Source of the DNA: Opitutia bacterium
GTDB lineage: Bacteria > Verrucomicrobiota > Verrucomicrobiia > Opitutales > UBA953
Assembly: GCA_947377865.1 (NCBI GenBank)
Contig: CANCHK010000003.1
Coordinates: 29,961 to 93,960 of the forward strand
Direction of reading: 5' to 3'
Length of the DNA stretch: 64,000 nt
The position numbers and the translations under genes were made by a program. The notes beneath the pieces were generated by a model. It made no database searches and was not told the origin of the DNA. It worked only from the letters and a program-made list of their open reading frames with translations. Position 1 is the stretch's first letter. Each line of letters begins with the position of its first letter. Positions 17,184 through 26,562 of the stretch are shown here, piece by piece.

Positions 17184-17242
17184 TAAACACCCTTGACCCA
17201 CCCCCTGCCCTCCCTTTGATGCACCTTCTAGCTGGTAACAAA

Positions 17243-17508
<266 letters not shown>

Positions 17509-17606
17509 AAAAGCGGTGGGATACGTCGTTTAAGACCCGAGCTAATCGGCTAAACCCAAAGAACCATTGAGGGCGGGCGGGGTTAAGAGTTATGTAGCCT
17601 CTCCGC

Positions 17607-19013
17607 ATGAACCCCGCCGTCCGGTGCCCCCGTCCCACCCCCCTCTGGGCCATACTGTGCATGCTGCTCAGTGGCTGCGCCAGCTACGTGCCCAAGGATC
17701 TCAATCCGGCAACCTCGGCGGCCGACTTTGACGCACGCTCCCTCGCCGACCCGCAGCTCGCGACCTTTATCGGAAGACATGGACTCAAGCCAAAAGGCGA
17801 CTGGGATCTCGATCGCCTGACATTGGCTGCTCTCTACTTTAGTCCAGAACTCGCCATTGCCCGCGCCGAACTGGCGGGCGCCGTAGGCGATACAACAAGC
17901 GCCGCGGAATGGCCAAATCCTTCGTTCAATCTTTCTCCAGGATATAATACCGATGCGGCTCCCGGTCAGACGCCCTGGATCCTCGGATACACGCTGACGA
18001 TTCCGGTCGACCTCTCTGGCCAACGTTCACATCGCCTGCTCGCCACCGAGAAGCGCCAGGAAGCCGCGCGCTTCCGTCTCGCCGTCGCAGCCTGGACGGC
18101 GCGATCGGCCGTCAGACAGACTTTGTCTGAGATGCATACCGCGGAGAATTCGGCGAAGGCATGGCACGCCTTGCTACCCGCACTGGCCAATGCGCGCAAG
18201 GCACTCGCCGCTCAGACCGCCGCCGGCGAGAGCTCTGCCGCGGAGTCGGCACAGGTACGCCTGACCCTCGATCGGGCCGAACTGGCATCCCGTGAAGCCG
18301 ATCGTGCCCGTCTCAACGCCGCTTCGCGTCTCGCCGAAACCATCGGTATCCCGCTTGCCGCCCTCAATGCGCAGCCGCTTTCCTTCCGAGGTCTCGGTAG
18401 CTTCGGCCGCCCTCCCCGCATCGACCAAGCACGCCTTTGGGCCGCCCAGCACCGCGCCGACCTGCTTGCCGCACTCTCCGAGTACTCCGCGACCCAGGCT
18501 GACCTACAGGCTGAAATCGCCCGTCAATATCCTGACGTCTCCATCGGGCCTGGCTACCAACTCGACCAAGGCGAAGGCAAATGGTCGCTGGGACTCGACG
18601 TCTCACTGCCTTTGTTTAATCGCAACGGCGGCGCAATCGCCGCGGCCGAGGCCAAACGCTCCGCCGAAGCGGCCAAGTTCCAGGCCCTGCAGATCAAGAT
18701 CCTCTCTGACGTCGATCGCACCGTCGGAGCCTACGCCGACTCCATAGCCGACTTGGCCACGCTAGGACGAATGGATGCCGACTTGATCGTCGCATCCAAG
18801 CATCTGGCCGCCCAGGAGAAAGCCGGCGAAGTCTCCGCTCTCGAGGCCGCACGTCTGCTGATGGAACAGGCCGATGCGGTCGTCTCTGCCCAAGCCGCCC
18901 GACAACGCGCTGAACAGTCTCTCGCCGCGCTCGAATCCGCCGTGCAACGTCCGCTGCGCCTCCTCGAATCGGAGCCGACAGAAAAACCGGCCAGACTTTC
19001 CAAGAAAAAATGA
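17607..19013 (+). CDS. TolC-family outer membrane efflux lipoprotein
   Basis: This 468-residue protein begins with a lipoprotein signal (ILCMLLSGCAS) and is followed by long alanine-rich helices typical of TolC-like outer membrane factors. The two internal halves are visible (about residues 60-250 and 260-450), including PDVSIGPGYQLDQGEGKWSLGLDVSLPLFNRNGG. It ends in a lysine-rich tail (SKKK) and overlaps the downstream adaptor gene by ATGA. With the next two genes it forms a tripartite RND pump across both membranes. The arrangement resembles CusC/CzcC-type systems, but the substrate is not evident. Confidence 0.85.
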   Translation: MNPAVRCPRPTPLWAILCMLLSGCASYVPKDLNPATSAADFDARSLADPQLATFIGRHGLKPKGDWDLDRLTLAALYFSPELAIARAELAGAVGDTTSAAEWPNPSFNLSPGYNTDAAPGQTPWILGYTLTIPVDLSGQRSHRLLATEKRQEAARFRLAVAAWTARSAVRQTLSEMHTAENSAKAWHALLPALANARKALAAQTAAGESSAAESAQVRLTLDRAELASREADRARLNAASRLAETIGIPLAALNAQPLSFRGLGSFGRPPRIDQARLWAAQHRADLLAALSEYSATQADLQAEIARQYPDVSIGPGYQLDQGEGKWSLGLDVSLPLFNRNGGAIAAAEAKRSAEAAKFQALQIKILSDVDRTVGAYADSIADLATLGRMDADLIVASKHLAAQEKAGEVSALEAARLLMEQADAVVSAQAARQRAEQSLAALESAVQRPLRLLESEPTEKPARLSKKK

Positions 19014-20047
19014 CCCTCTCTATGAAGACTATCCTGCTGATTGCCGCGCTCACGCTGACGGCGAACCTCCGTGCCGAAGAAGAAAAGAAGGTGGAGACGA
19101 ACGTTGCCGTCCAGGTGACGAAGATCGTCAAGACGACCCTGCACGCATACGCCAGCGGCTATGGCACAATCGAAACCTCTCCGACCGGCGGTGCCCGACT
19201 CGCCGCAGCCTCGGCTGGCCTCGTCCAGAAGGTTCTGGTCACGGAAGGCGCCAAGGTCGCCAAGGGCGACCTGCTCGTCCAACTCGATGCCCGTGCGGCC
19301 GACGCCTCGGTGGCCAAAGCCCGTGCTTCGCTCTCGGCCGCCGAGAAGGCCCATGCCCGCCAGCTCGCCATGAAGTCGGCCGGTGGCACTTCCGAACGCT
19401 CTTTGCTTGAAGCCGCTGCGACGCTCGCCCTCGCCCAAGCTGATCTCGCCTCTGCGGAACTCGCCCAGACCCAGCTCTCCATCCGGGCTCCGCTCGCCGG
19501 CGTCATCGGCCGCCTCGCGGTCCGTCCGGGTGAATGGCTCGACCTCGGCAAGGATGTCACGGAAATCGTCAACCCAGCCGACCTGATTGTTACCACTCAG
19601 ATTGCTTCCGCTGACGCGGGCCTACTCCACCCAGGAGTCGAGGCCTTCGTCTTTACCAAGCTCGGCGAATCGGAAAAACCCTTCGCCCAAGGCAAGGTCA
19701 TCTCCATCTCCCCGCTTATCGCCAAAGACAGCGATAGCGTGGCAGTCCGCGTAAGCCTAGGCGCCGAGGCCGGCCGACCCGGCCAGCTGGTACTCGTCCG
19801 CATCGTCACCTCTTCCAAGGAAAGCTGCCTTGCGGTGCCGGTAGAATCGGTGATCAAGGCTGACGACCAAGAGACGATCTCGATCGTCGTTGGCGGTGTC
19901 GCGAAGCAAAAACCAGTGAAGACCGGACTGAGTGACCGTGGTCTCATCGAGATTTCCGGCGCAGGTATCGCCGAAGGTGATGACGTCGTGACTACCGGTG
20001 CCTACGGCCTGCCGAAGGAAACCAAGGTCAACATCCTCGCCCGCTAA
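19010..20047 (+). CDS. RND efflux periplasmic adaptor (membrane fusion protein)
   Basis: This 345-residue protein has a signal peptide (MKTILLIAALTLTANLRA). A barrel-sandwich hybrid split by a helical hairpin follows, seen in GLVQKVLVTEGAKVAKGDLLVQLDA and SIRAPLAGVIGRLAVRPGEWL. A beta-barrel domain comes next (residues about 190-270), then the membrane-proximal domain. ATG 19010 overlaps the preceding stop (ATGA); ATG 19022 would start exactly at the signal peptide and is equally plausible. It bridges the outer membrane factor and the RND pump of the same operon. Confidence 0.88.
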   Translation: MTLSMKTILLIAALTLTANLRAEEEKKVETNVAVQVTKIVKTTLHAYASGYGTIETSPTGGARLAAASAGLVQKVLVTEGAKVAKGDLLVQLDARAADASVAKARASLSAAEKAHARQLAMKSAGGTSERSLLEAAATLALAQADLASAELAQTQLSIRAPLAGVIGRLAVRPGEWLDLGKDVTEIVNPADLIVTTQIASADAGLLHPGVEAFVFTKLGESEKPFAQGKVISISPLIAKDSDSVAVRVSLGAEAGRPGQLVLVRIVTSSKESCLAVPVESVIKADDQETISIVVGGVAKQKPVKTGLSDRGLIEISGAGIAEGDDVVTTGAYGLPKETKVNILAR

Positions 20048-20053
20048 GACGCC

Positions 20054-23000
20054 ATGAGCAGCTCCCCAGGAGAAGAAGGATCGGCAATCGGACGCTTCGC
20101 CGTACGTCATGCGCTGGCCATCGTCTTCATCACGGCAGCCCTCTGCCTAGCCGGCCTCTACTCGGCCCGCAATATGCCATCCTCGGTCTTCCCCAAGACC
20201 GACTTCCCTCGCTGCGTCATCCTCGTCGACAACGGCGTCATGCCCGCCGACGAGATGATGTCCACCATCACCCGCCCCATCGAGGAGACGATGAAGGACA
20301 TCCCGGGCGCGGTCTCCGTGCGCTCGTCGACCGGCCGTGGCTCCGCTGAGATCAACGTCTTCTTCGACTGGAAGACGCCGATGGAACAGGCCGAACTCTA
20401 CGTGAACAGCCGCCTGTCGCAGATCCGCGCCACCCTGCCAACTTCCGCCACCACCACGGTCTGGCGCCTCACTTTCACGGCCTTCCCCATCACCGGGATC
20501 AGCCTCACCAGCCCTACGCGCGATACCTCCGCACTCTGGGAGATCGCACGATATGACATCAAGCCGCGCTTCCTCCGGATTCCCGGCGTGGCCCGCGTCG
20601 ATATCGTCGGCGGTCGTGCCCCCGAATATCAGGTCGTCGTCGACCCGATCCGCCTCACCGCCGCCGGCCTAACCTTCGCCGACGTCGCCAACGCCCTCAA
20701 TGCCAGCAACACGGTGTCCCCGGCCGGACTGCACGAGGAAGACCATCTGCTCTACCTGACCGTCGTGGACGGCCGCCTCAAGAATGCCGACCAGATTGCA
20801 GCATTGACGGTGGCCGCACCCGGCGGCCACCCGATCCGCATCGGTGACTTCGCACAGGTCCGACGCGGACCAGAGCCCATCTACAACGTCGTGACCGCCC
20901 AAGGGGTCAACGCCGTCCTCCTCAATGTCCGCAGCCAGCCCGACGGAAGTACCTTGGATATCGCCGACGCGCTCCGTGAAGAGATCGCGCACCTTCGCTC
21001 GGTCCTGCCCGCCGACACGCGTCTCGATTTCTATTATGACCAATCGGTGCTAGTCCGCTCCTCCGTCGGCGGAGTCTGGGAATCCATCTTCTTCGGTCTG
21101 ATTCTCTCCGTGGTCATCATCTACCTCTTCCTGCGCGACTGGGGTACCACGCTGACCGCGGTGACCGTCATCCCGGTCGCGGTGCTGATGACGCTGGTCG
21201 TAATGTACCTGCTCGGGATGAGCTTCAATCTCATGACCTTGGGCGGCATCGCCGCCGCCATCGGGCTCGTCATCGACGACGCCATCGTGGTCGTGGAATC
21301 CATCCACGCCCGCATCATCAAAGGCGGCGAACGCCTCGCCGCGATCCGGGACGGCATCGGGGACATCATCGCGCCGCTGATTGGCTCGACCCTCACCCCG
21401 GTCGTCGTCTTCATCCCGCTGGCCTTTCTGGACGGACTCACCGGGGTCTTCTTCCGCGCGTTGGCCCTGACGATGGTGTCCGCGTTGCTCACCTCCCTCT
21501 TGCTCGCCCTTACGCTCACCCCAGCCCTCGCGGGGTGGTTCGTGCGCCAACCGAAGGCTGCGACGACCACCGAAGAAAACGGCCTACTAGGCCGCTGCAT
21601 CCGAATCTACGAGAATACCGTCCGGCTCGCGCTCCGTCGCAAGGGATGGACAATCAGCCTGTGCGGACTGGTACTGCTGGCCACCGCCTTCCTCTATCAA
21701 CGACTGCACACCGACTTCCTTCCAGAGATGGACGAAGGCGGCTTCGTTATCGACTATTTCACACCGCCGGGCACTAGCCTCTCCGAGACCGATCGCCAAC
21801 TCCGCGAAGTCGAAAAAGTCCTGCGCTCTACCCCGGAAGTCGAAGGCTATTCTCGCCGGACTGGAGCTCGCCTCGCGCTGGCAATCGCAGAGCCTAATAC
21901 GGGCGACTTCCTGGTGAAGCTGCGTGACGACCGCACGCGCTCGACGGAAGAAGTCCTCGACGAAGTCCGCGCCAAGGCGCACGAAGTCGCCCCCGGCGTC
22001 GACTGGGACCTTCACGGCATCCTCGGCGACCTCATCGGCGACCTCACGTGGTCGCCCAAGCCGATCGAGGTGAAGATCTTTTCGCCCGACGTCGCTTTCC
22101 TGGAACAGCAGGCCCCGGTCGTCGAGAAGCTCCTCGCCTCCGTCCCGGGGGTGGTCGATACCAATGACGGCCTCACCTACACAGGCCCTTCGCTACGCCT
22201 CAACGTGCGCTCAGCCGAAGCCCGCCGGGCCGGCCTCACCACGACCGACATCGCCACCGCGGTACGCTCTGCCATGATCGGCGAAACCGCTACTTCCGTG
22301 CAGGAAGGCGATCGGACCATCGCCATCCGCATCAAGGCCGATGCCGCAGCCACCAACCTGAAGGCCACGCTGCTTGAACTCCCCCTGCGGACTGCCGCCG
22401 GTCAAGTGATCAAGCTTTCCCAGGTTGCCGACTTGGACACCTTGCCCGGCCAGCTTGAACTCCGCCGTGAAGACCTTCGTCAGGCCGTCGCCGTCACCGC
22501 GCGCCTTGAGGGACGCGACCTCGGCAGCGCTATGGCCATGATCAAGGAGAAGGTGGCCAAGGAATCCGGCCTACCCGCCAACCAAATCGAATACGGCGGC
22601 CTCTATCAGCAGCAGCAGGAGTCGTTCGCCCGCCTGATGGTAGTACTCTCGCTGTCGATCGTGCTGGTGTTCACGGTCCTTCTCATCGAGTTCCGCACCT
22701 TCCAAGGCCCGGTCGCCATCGTCTCTGGCGCCATCCTGGCCCTCTTCGGTACCGTCACCGCGCTCTGGATCACGGGCGTTACCCTGAACGTCGTTTCCTT
22801 CCTCGGAGCCATCATCGGCATCGGCATCGTCGCCAAGAACGGCATCCTGATGCTCGACTGCGTCTCCGCCTTGCGCGCCGAGGGGCTCACACTCACCGAA
22901 GCGCTCGTCGCCTCAGGCCGACGTCGCCTCCGACCCGTACTCATGACTTCCCTGGCCGCAGCGTTTGGCCTACTCCCACTCGCCTATGGCATCGGCACCG

Positions 23001-23122
23001 GCTCCGACATGCTGAAGCCGCTGGCCATCGCAGTCATCGGTGCCCTCGGCATGTCCGTGCTCTTCTCACTCGTCGCGACGCCCGTGGTCTACGCCCTGCT
23101 GGATCGCGAACAGGCCGCCTAA
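20054..23122 (+). CDS. RND efflux transporter, AcrB/HAE1-like
   Basis: This 1022-residue inner-membrane pump starts 6 bases after the adaptor gene. It has the RND plan: one N-terminal helix, a large periplasmic loop, six helices, a second loop and six helices. The fourth-helix proton-relay motif is GLVIDDAIVVVESIHAR. Helix 10-11 shows GIGIVAKNGILMLDC and RRLRPVLMTSLAAAFGLLPLA. Sequence alone does not separate drug from metal substrates; the heavy-metal helix 4 motif (DGAVVMVEN) is absent, favouring organic compounds. It is the last gene of the three-gene operon. Confidence 0.92.
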   Translation: MSSSPGEEGSAIGRFAVRHALAIVFITAALCLAGLYSARNMPSSVFPKTDFPRCVILVDNGVMPADEMMSTITRPIEETMKDIPGAVSVRSSTGRGSAEINVFFDWKTPMEQAELYVNSRLSQIRATLPTSATTTVWRLTFTAFPITGISLTSPTRDTSALWEIARYDIKPRFLRIPGVARVDIVGGRAPEYQVVVDPIRLTAAGLTFADVANALNASNTVSPAGLHEEDHLLYLTVVDGRLKNADQIAALTVAAPGGHPIRIGDFAQVRRGPEPIYNVVTAQGVNAVLLNVRSQPDGSTLDIADALREEIAHLRSVLPADTRLDFYYDQSVLVRSSVGGVWESIFFGLILSVVIIYLFLRDWGTTLTAVTVIPVAVLMTLVVMYLLGMSFNLMTLGGIAAAIGLVIDDAIVVVESIHARIIKGGERLAAIRDGIGDIIAPLIGSTLTPVVVFIPLAFLDGLTGVFFRALALTMVSALLTSLLLALTLTPALAGWFVRQPKAATTTEENGLLGRCIRIYENTVRLALRRKGWTISLCGLVLLATAFLYQRLHTDFLPEMDEGGFVIDYFTPPGTSLSETDRQLREVEKVLRSTPEVEGYSRRTGARLALAIAEPNTGDFLVKLRDDRTRSTEEVLDEVRAKAHEVAPGVDWDLHGILGDLIGDLTWSPKPIEVKIFSPDVAFLEQQAPVVEKLLASVPGVVDTNDGLTYTGPSLRLNVRSAEARRAGLTTTDIATAVRSAMIGETATSVQEGDRTIAIRIKADAAATNLKATLLELPLRTAAGQVIKLSQVADLDTLPGQLELRREDLRQAVAVTARLEGRDLGSAMAMIKEKVAKESGLPANQIEYGGLYQQQQESFARLMVVLSLSIVLVFTVLLIEFRTFQGPVAIVSGAILALFGTVTALWITGVTLNVVSFLGAIIGIGIVAKNGILMLDCVSALRAEGLTLTEALVASGRRRLRPVLMTSLAAAFGLLPLAYGIGTGSDMLKPLAIAVIGALGMSVLFSLVATPVVYALLDREQAA

Positions 23123-23129
23123 GGCGAAC

Positions 23130-23384
23130 TCAGATCGCCACCAGGACGAAGGTCAGGGCGAGCTTGTAGCGGAGACGTAGCTTGGAGATGAAGACGGCGC
23201 CAATAAGACCGATGGTGATACCGCCGAGGTATTGACTCCAAAAGAACCCGAAGCCGTCCTCGGCGTCCTCGAAAGCCGACATGAGAGCCAGCCGGATCGG
23301 CAGAGCACACAGGACCACGATGAAGTAGCCGGCGATCTCCTTCCGAAGATTCCGCTTAAAGTCCGAGGGGTGGCTATTTGACAT
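23130..23384 (-). CDS. Small membrane protein of unknown function
   Basis: I do not recognise this 84-residue protein. It has a charged N-terminus (SHPSDFKRNLRKE) and two hydrophobic segments (IAGYFIVVLCALPIRLALMSA and YLGGITIGLIGAVFISKL), predicting a two-pass inner-membrane protein. Its start overlaps the end of the upstream SGNH hydrolase gene by 11 bases in another frame, which supports a real, co-expressed gene. It converges on the RND pump with a 7-base gap. Confidence 0.6.
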   Translation of the reverse strand: MSNSHPSDFKRNLRKEIAGYFIVVLCALPIRLALMSAFEDAEDGFGFFWSQYLGGITIGLIGAVFISKLRLRYKLALTFVLVAI

Positions 23385-24081
23385 GCTCGTATGGCTTCTC
23401 GGCGGGCACGATCACCGGAGCGATCACCGACTTCCAGACGGCGTAACCCGCCGGCACCATATGGATGTCGCCGGGCTTGAAGAGTTCTTCCTTCGGCTTG
23501 CCGTCGGCTCCGAGGAGCGGGCTGGTGACGTCGATGAACTTCATCCAAGGCTGCGTGGCACATTCCTTGGCGAGTAATTCGTTCGTCTTCTTCAGGTCAC
23601 CAATCTTCTCGAAGCGCTTGCCAGGGCTGGGCACGAGGCCGAGGACATAGAGGCGGGCCTGCGGAAGCGCGGCGTGCAACTTGCGGTGGATCTTCTGGAA
23701 ATTCGCCAGGATGGTCTCCGGCTTGGCCCCTCCGCTGAGGTCGTTGCTGCCTTCGTAGAGGATGACGGCGCGGGGCTTAAAGGGAATGGCGAGGTTATCG
23801 ATGAACAAATCGGCCGCCTGCGTCATGCGGCTGCCACCGATGCCGTAGTTGGTGACCGTGAGCGGGGCGAGGTCTTCCTTCACGCCCTTCCACAGCTGCA
23901 TATGCGAACTACCGATGCAGATGACGGAGCCGGGCGCCGGCGGCTCCTTCTGCGCGGCGGACAGGACCTTCTGGTACAGGGCCATGACCTTCGTGGAGGA
24001 AGACTTGTCCGACAGGACCTCGTCGGCCGCGAAGGCGGCGGACGCGGACAGGCAAAGGGCGACGAAAAGCGGGAGGCGCAT
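23374..24081 (-). CDS. Secreted SGNH/GDSL-type hydrolase
   Basis: This 235-residue exported esterase-like protein has signal peptide MRLPLFVALCLSASAAFA. The SGNH blocks are complete: IGSSHMQLW with the nucleophile serine, NYGIGGSRM, YEGSND and GDIHMVPAGY with the Asp-x-His pair. It differs from the tandem pair at 6.7-8.1 kb, which have SGAS in block I. A GTG at 24090 overlaps the sulfatase stop and is an alternative start, but ATG 24081 starts the signal peptide directly. Coupling with the sulfatase suggests joint action on an esterified, sulfated polysaccharide. Confidence 0.85.
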   Translation of the reverse strand: MRLPLFVALCLSASAAFAADEVLSDKSSSTKVMALYQKVLSAAQKEPPAPGSVICIGSSHMQLWKGVKEDLAPLTVTNYGIGGSRMTQAADLFIDNLAIPFKPRAVILYEGSNDLSGGAKPETILANFQKIHRKLHAALPQARLYVLGLVPSPGKRFEKIGDLKKTNELLAKECATQPWMKFIDVTSPLLGADGKPKEELFKPGDIHMVPAGYAVWKSVIAPVIVPAEKPYEHVK

Positions 24082-24086
24082 CGACG

Positions 24087-25502
24087 TCACTTGGTCTCCT
24101 TGACCTTCTTGGTCTTGTTCTTCTTTTTCTCTTCCTTGTTGCCGCTTCGGCCGGAGCCGTCGCCGACCTCATCCTTATAACCCGCTCCGGGATTCAGGCC
24201 GGCCAAGGCGGCGGCCAGGCGCGCACGAGCGGCGACAGCGGCCTCGTCCTTGGTATCGGCCGCGACGGCTACCTCCTTGAACGGCGCGTCCTTCATGTCG
24301 TAAAGCGTGCCCGACTGGTCGAGCTTCCATCCTGCCTCGCGGACGTAGTAGTTGTTGCTGAGCTGGCAATAGGCCCAGGTGCGCGGGGAATTCGTATCGC
24401 CCTTGAACTGGGACACCAGGCTGCGTCCGTCGATGACGCGTCCATTCGGCAGCGGTGCACCGGCGACTTCCGCAAAGGTGGGCAGCAGGTCGCTGGCGTC
24501 GGCGACGTTCGGGTTCACCTTGCCGGCCGGGGTGACGCCGGGCCAGGTGGCGAAGAACGGCACGAGGCCGCCGCCTTCCTTCATCGAGCCCTTCTCGCCG
24601 TCGAGGCGCTTGCCCCCGATGGTCGCGACGGGCGCATGGGCCTTGGCCGTACCATTGTCGCCCATGAAGACGATGAGGGTGTTCTGGCGCAGCTTCAGGC
24701 GATCGAGCTCGGCCATCAGCTTGCCGACGAGCTTGTCCATGTAGGCGATATTATCGGTATAATGACGGGCCAGGCGGGTCGCCGCGTCCTCGCCAGCCGG
24801 ATTCGGCAAGCTGTCAGGCGTGGGCAGGATTTCGCCGTGCACATGGGACATCGAGTAATAGAGGAAGAACGGCCCGTCCTTGTGCGCTTCGAGCCAGGCG
24901 ACGGCATCCTTGTGCATGAGGTCAGGGATATACTCGTCGTTCTTCACCGGGATGGTCTTGCCGTTGAGCACATAGGTGTCGGGATCGCCGCGCACCTTGC
25001 CGTCTTCGGTCATGGTCTTCACGCGGGTACTGTTCCAGTACATGCCGCTGGCCTTGAAGTGGAAGTCATGCTCGAAACCCCATTCCGCCGGATCGCCGGA
25101 CGGCGAGAGCTGACCCCACTTGCCGATCATCGCGGTGGCGTAGCCGGCCTTCTTCAGGACGGTCGGGATCATCTGCTCGGCCTTCTCGCCGGTGCGGATG
25201 ATAGTCTTGCAGGCGTCCTGCGTGACGGCACCGGTACGGAAGGCGTAGCGACCGGTTAGGATCAGCGAGCGAGACGGTCCGCAGAGCGGCGCGGTGAAAA
25301 AACGGGTGAAGCGCACGCCCGCGTTGGCCAGCGCGTCGATGTTCGGGGTCTTATACTTGTCAGCCCCGTTGCTGCCGAGCTCCGCGAAACCGAGGTCATC
25401 CGCGAGGATGTAGACGATGTTCGGTTTGGCGCTCGCCCCGGACAACGAGGCGAGACTGGCCGAAAAGATGGCCAAAAGAACGGCGAGAAGGCGAAGGGTC
25501 AT
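24087..25502 (-). CDS. Secreted arylsulfatase-type (family S1) sulfatase
   Basis: This 471-residue exported sulfatase has a signal peptide (ending near SGASA). The metal site follows in NIVYILADDLGFAELG, and the S1 signature CGPSRSLILTGR has Cys74, which must be converted to formylglycine by a maturase encoded elsewhere. Downstream ligands appear in MIGKWG and FMGDNGT. It ends with an unusual lysine-rich tail (KEEKKKNKTKKVKETK). It is followed immediately by the SGNH hydrolase and is divergent from the DUF6807 gene. The likely role is removal of sulfate from an algal or mucin-like glycan; the exact substrate is unknown. Confidence 0.9.
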   Translation of the reverse strand: MTLRLLAVLLAIFSASLASLSGASAKPNIVYILADDLGFAELGSNGADKYKTPNIDALANAGVRFTRFFTAPLCGPSRSLILTGRYAFRTGAVTQDACKTIIRTGEKAEQMIPTVLKKAGYATAMIGKWGQLSPSGDPAEWGFEHDFHFKASGMYWNSTRVKTMTEDGKVRGDPDTYVLNGKTIPVKNDEYIPDLMHKDAVAWLEAHKDGPFFLYYSMSHVHGEILPTPDSLPNPAGEDAATRLARHYTDNIAYMDKLVGKLMAELDRLKLRQNTLIVFMGDNGTAKAHAPVATIGGKRLDGEKGSMKEGGGLVPFFATWPGVTPAGKVNPNVADASDLLPTFAEVAGAPLPNGRVIDGRSLVSQFKGDTNSPRTWAYCQLSNNYYVREAGWKLDQSGTLYDMKDAPFKEVAVAADTKDEAAVAARARLAAALAGLNPGAGYKDEVGDGSGRSGNKEEKKKNKTKKVKETK

Positions 25503-25593
25503 GGGGATACCCCTATCCAACCCCCGGGCATAGGTAAAGTTTCCACTGCGATTCCGGGATTCCCTCCCGAGGACATCCTCCTAGGGTAGCCTC

Positions 25594-26550
25594 ATGCGCC
25601 CCCTCCCCCTCACCCTTGGCACCCTGTTCGCCCTTACCCAGGCCTTTGCCGCTGATATCAGGGTCACCCCAAACGAAGCCGTGGACGTCGCCCAGGACGG
25701 CAAGATCGTGGCCCGCTTCATGATGGCCCACGATGTCAGCACCCCGGACAAGCGCCTCGAGACCTACAAGCCCTACCTCCATGTCTTCGACGCCAGCGGA
25801 GCCCAGCGCCTCACCAAGGGCCCCGGCTTTCTCTTCACACACCACCGAGGTATCATGGTCGGCTTCATGAAAATTACGGTCGACGGTAAGACCTACGACC
25901 GCTGGCACATGAAGGGGGGCGACCAGGTAGTCACCGCGATTAATCCGACCGCCGACGGCTTCGTGGCCGCGATTGACTGGCAGGGTGAATCCGCCACGGC
26001 CAAGCCGATCCTCACCGAGGAACGTACCTTCAAGTTCACGAAGCCCACCGCGCCCTTCTATTTTGGCATCGAGATGATGAGCTCACTCAAGCCCGACCAC
26101 AGCGAAGCCAAGATCGACGGCGACCCCGAGCACGCCGGCGCCCAGTTCCGCCCCTCCGAAAAGATCGACGGCTCGAAGACGACGTATGTCTACCCCGGCA
26201 AGGACGTCCTCATCCACAAGGTAAAGGACCTCACCTGGGTCGCCGAAGTCTTCACGGTGGAAGGCAAGACCTTCACAGCGCTCCTGCTCAATCACCCTTC
26301 GAATCCGAAGGACACGGCATTCTCGGCCTACCGCGACTACGGTCGCTTCGGCGCCTTCCCGAAGGGCGTCGCCACGCCGGAGTCCCCTTTCAAACTACAT
26401 TATAAGTGGCTCATCGCCGAAGGCGATATCCGCGACCCAGCCGCCTTCCAGCAGGCCTACAATGCCTTTGCGGGCGCGAATGAGCCGACTCCGGTCGTGA
26501 CGGTCATGACCGCCGAACAGACGAAGCCGAAGGCGCCGGCGAAGAAGTAA
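25594..26550 (+). CDS. DUF6807 family (PmoA-like) exported protein
   Basis: This 318-residue protein has a short signal peptide (PLPLTLGTLFALTQAFA). It carries the DUF6807 hallmark: KPYLHVFDASGAQRLTKGP followed by FTHHRGIMVGF, where members usually show a HHRG motif. Such proteins were formerly labelled PmoA-like without evidence of monooxygenase activity; they occur in carbohydrate-use clusters of PVC bacteria and Bacteroidota. The C-terminus is lysine-rich (TKPKAPAKK), like its neighbours. Its stop codon forms a palindrome with that of the convergent PL6 gene. The function is not known. Confidence 0.75.
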   Translation: MRPLPLTLGTLFALTQAFAADIRVTPNEAVDVAQDGKIVARFMMAHDVSTPDKRLETYKPYLHVFDASGAQRLTKGPGFLFTHHRGIMVGFMKITVDGKTYDRWHMKGGDQVVTAINPTADGFVAAIDWQGESATAKPILTEERTFKFTKPTAPFYFGIEMMSSLKPDHSEAKIDGDPEHAGAQFRPSEKIDGSKTTYVYPGKDVLIHKVKDLTWVAEVFTVEGKTFTALLLNHPSNPKDTAFSAYRDYGRFGAFPKGVATPESPFKLHYKWLIAEGDIRDPAAFQQAYNAFAGANEPTPVVTVMTAEQTKPKAPAKK

Positions 26551-26562
26551 GCGGGCTTACTT
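26545..26562. terminator. Palindrome at two convergent stop codons
   Basis: AAGTAAGCGGGCTTACTT spans the stop codons of the DUF6807 gene (plus) and PL6 gene (minus). GGCGAAGAAG / CTTCTTCGCC flanks extend the pairing. The hairpin is built from the lysine codons of both proteins and could serve both directions, although no T-run follows. Confidence 0.45.
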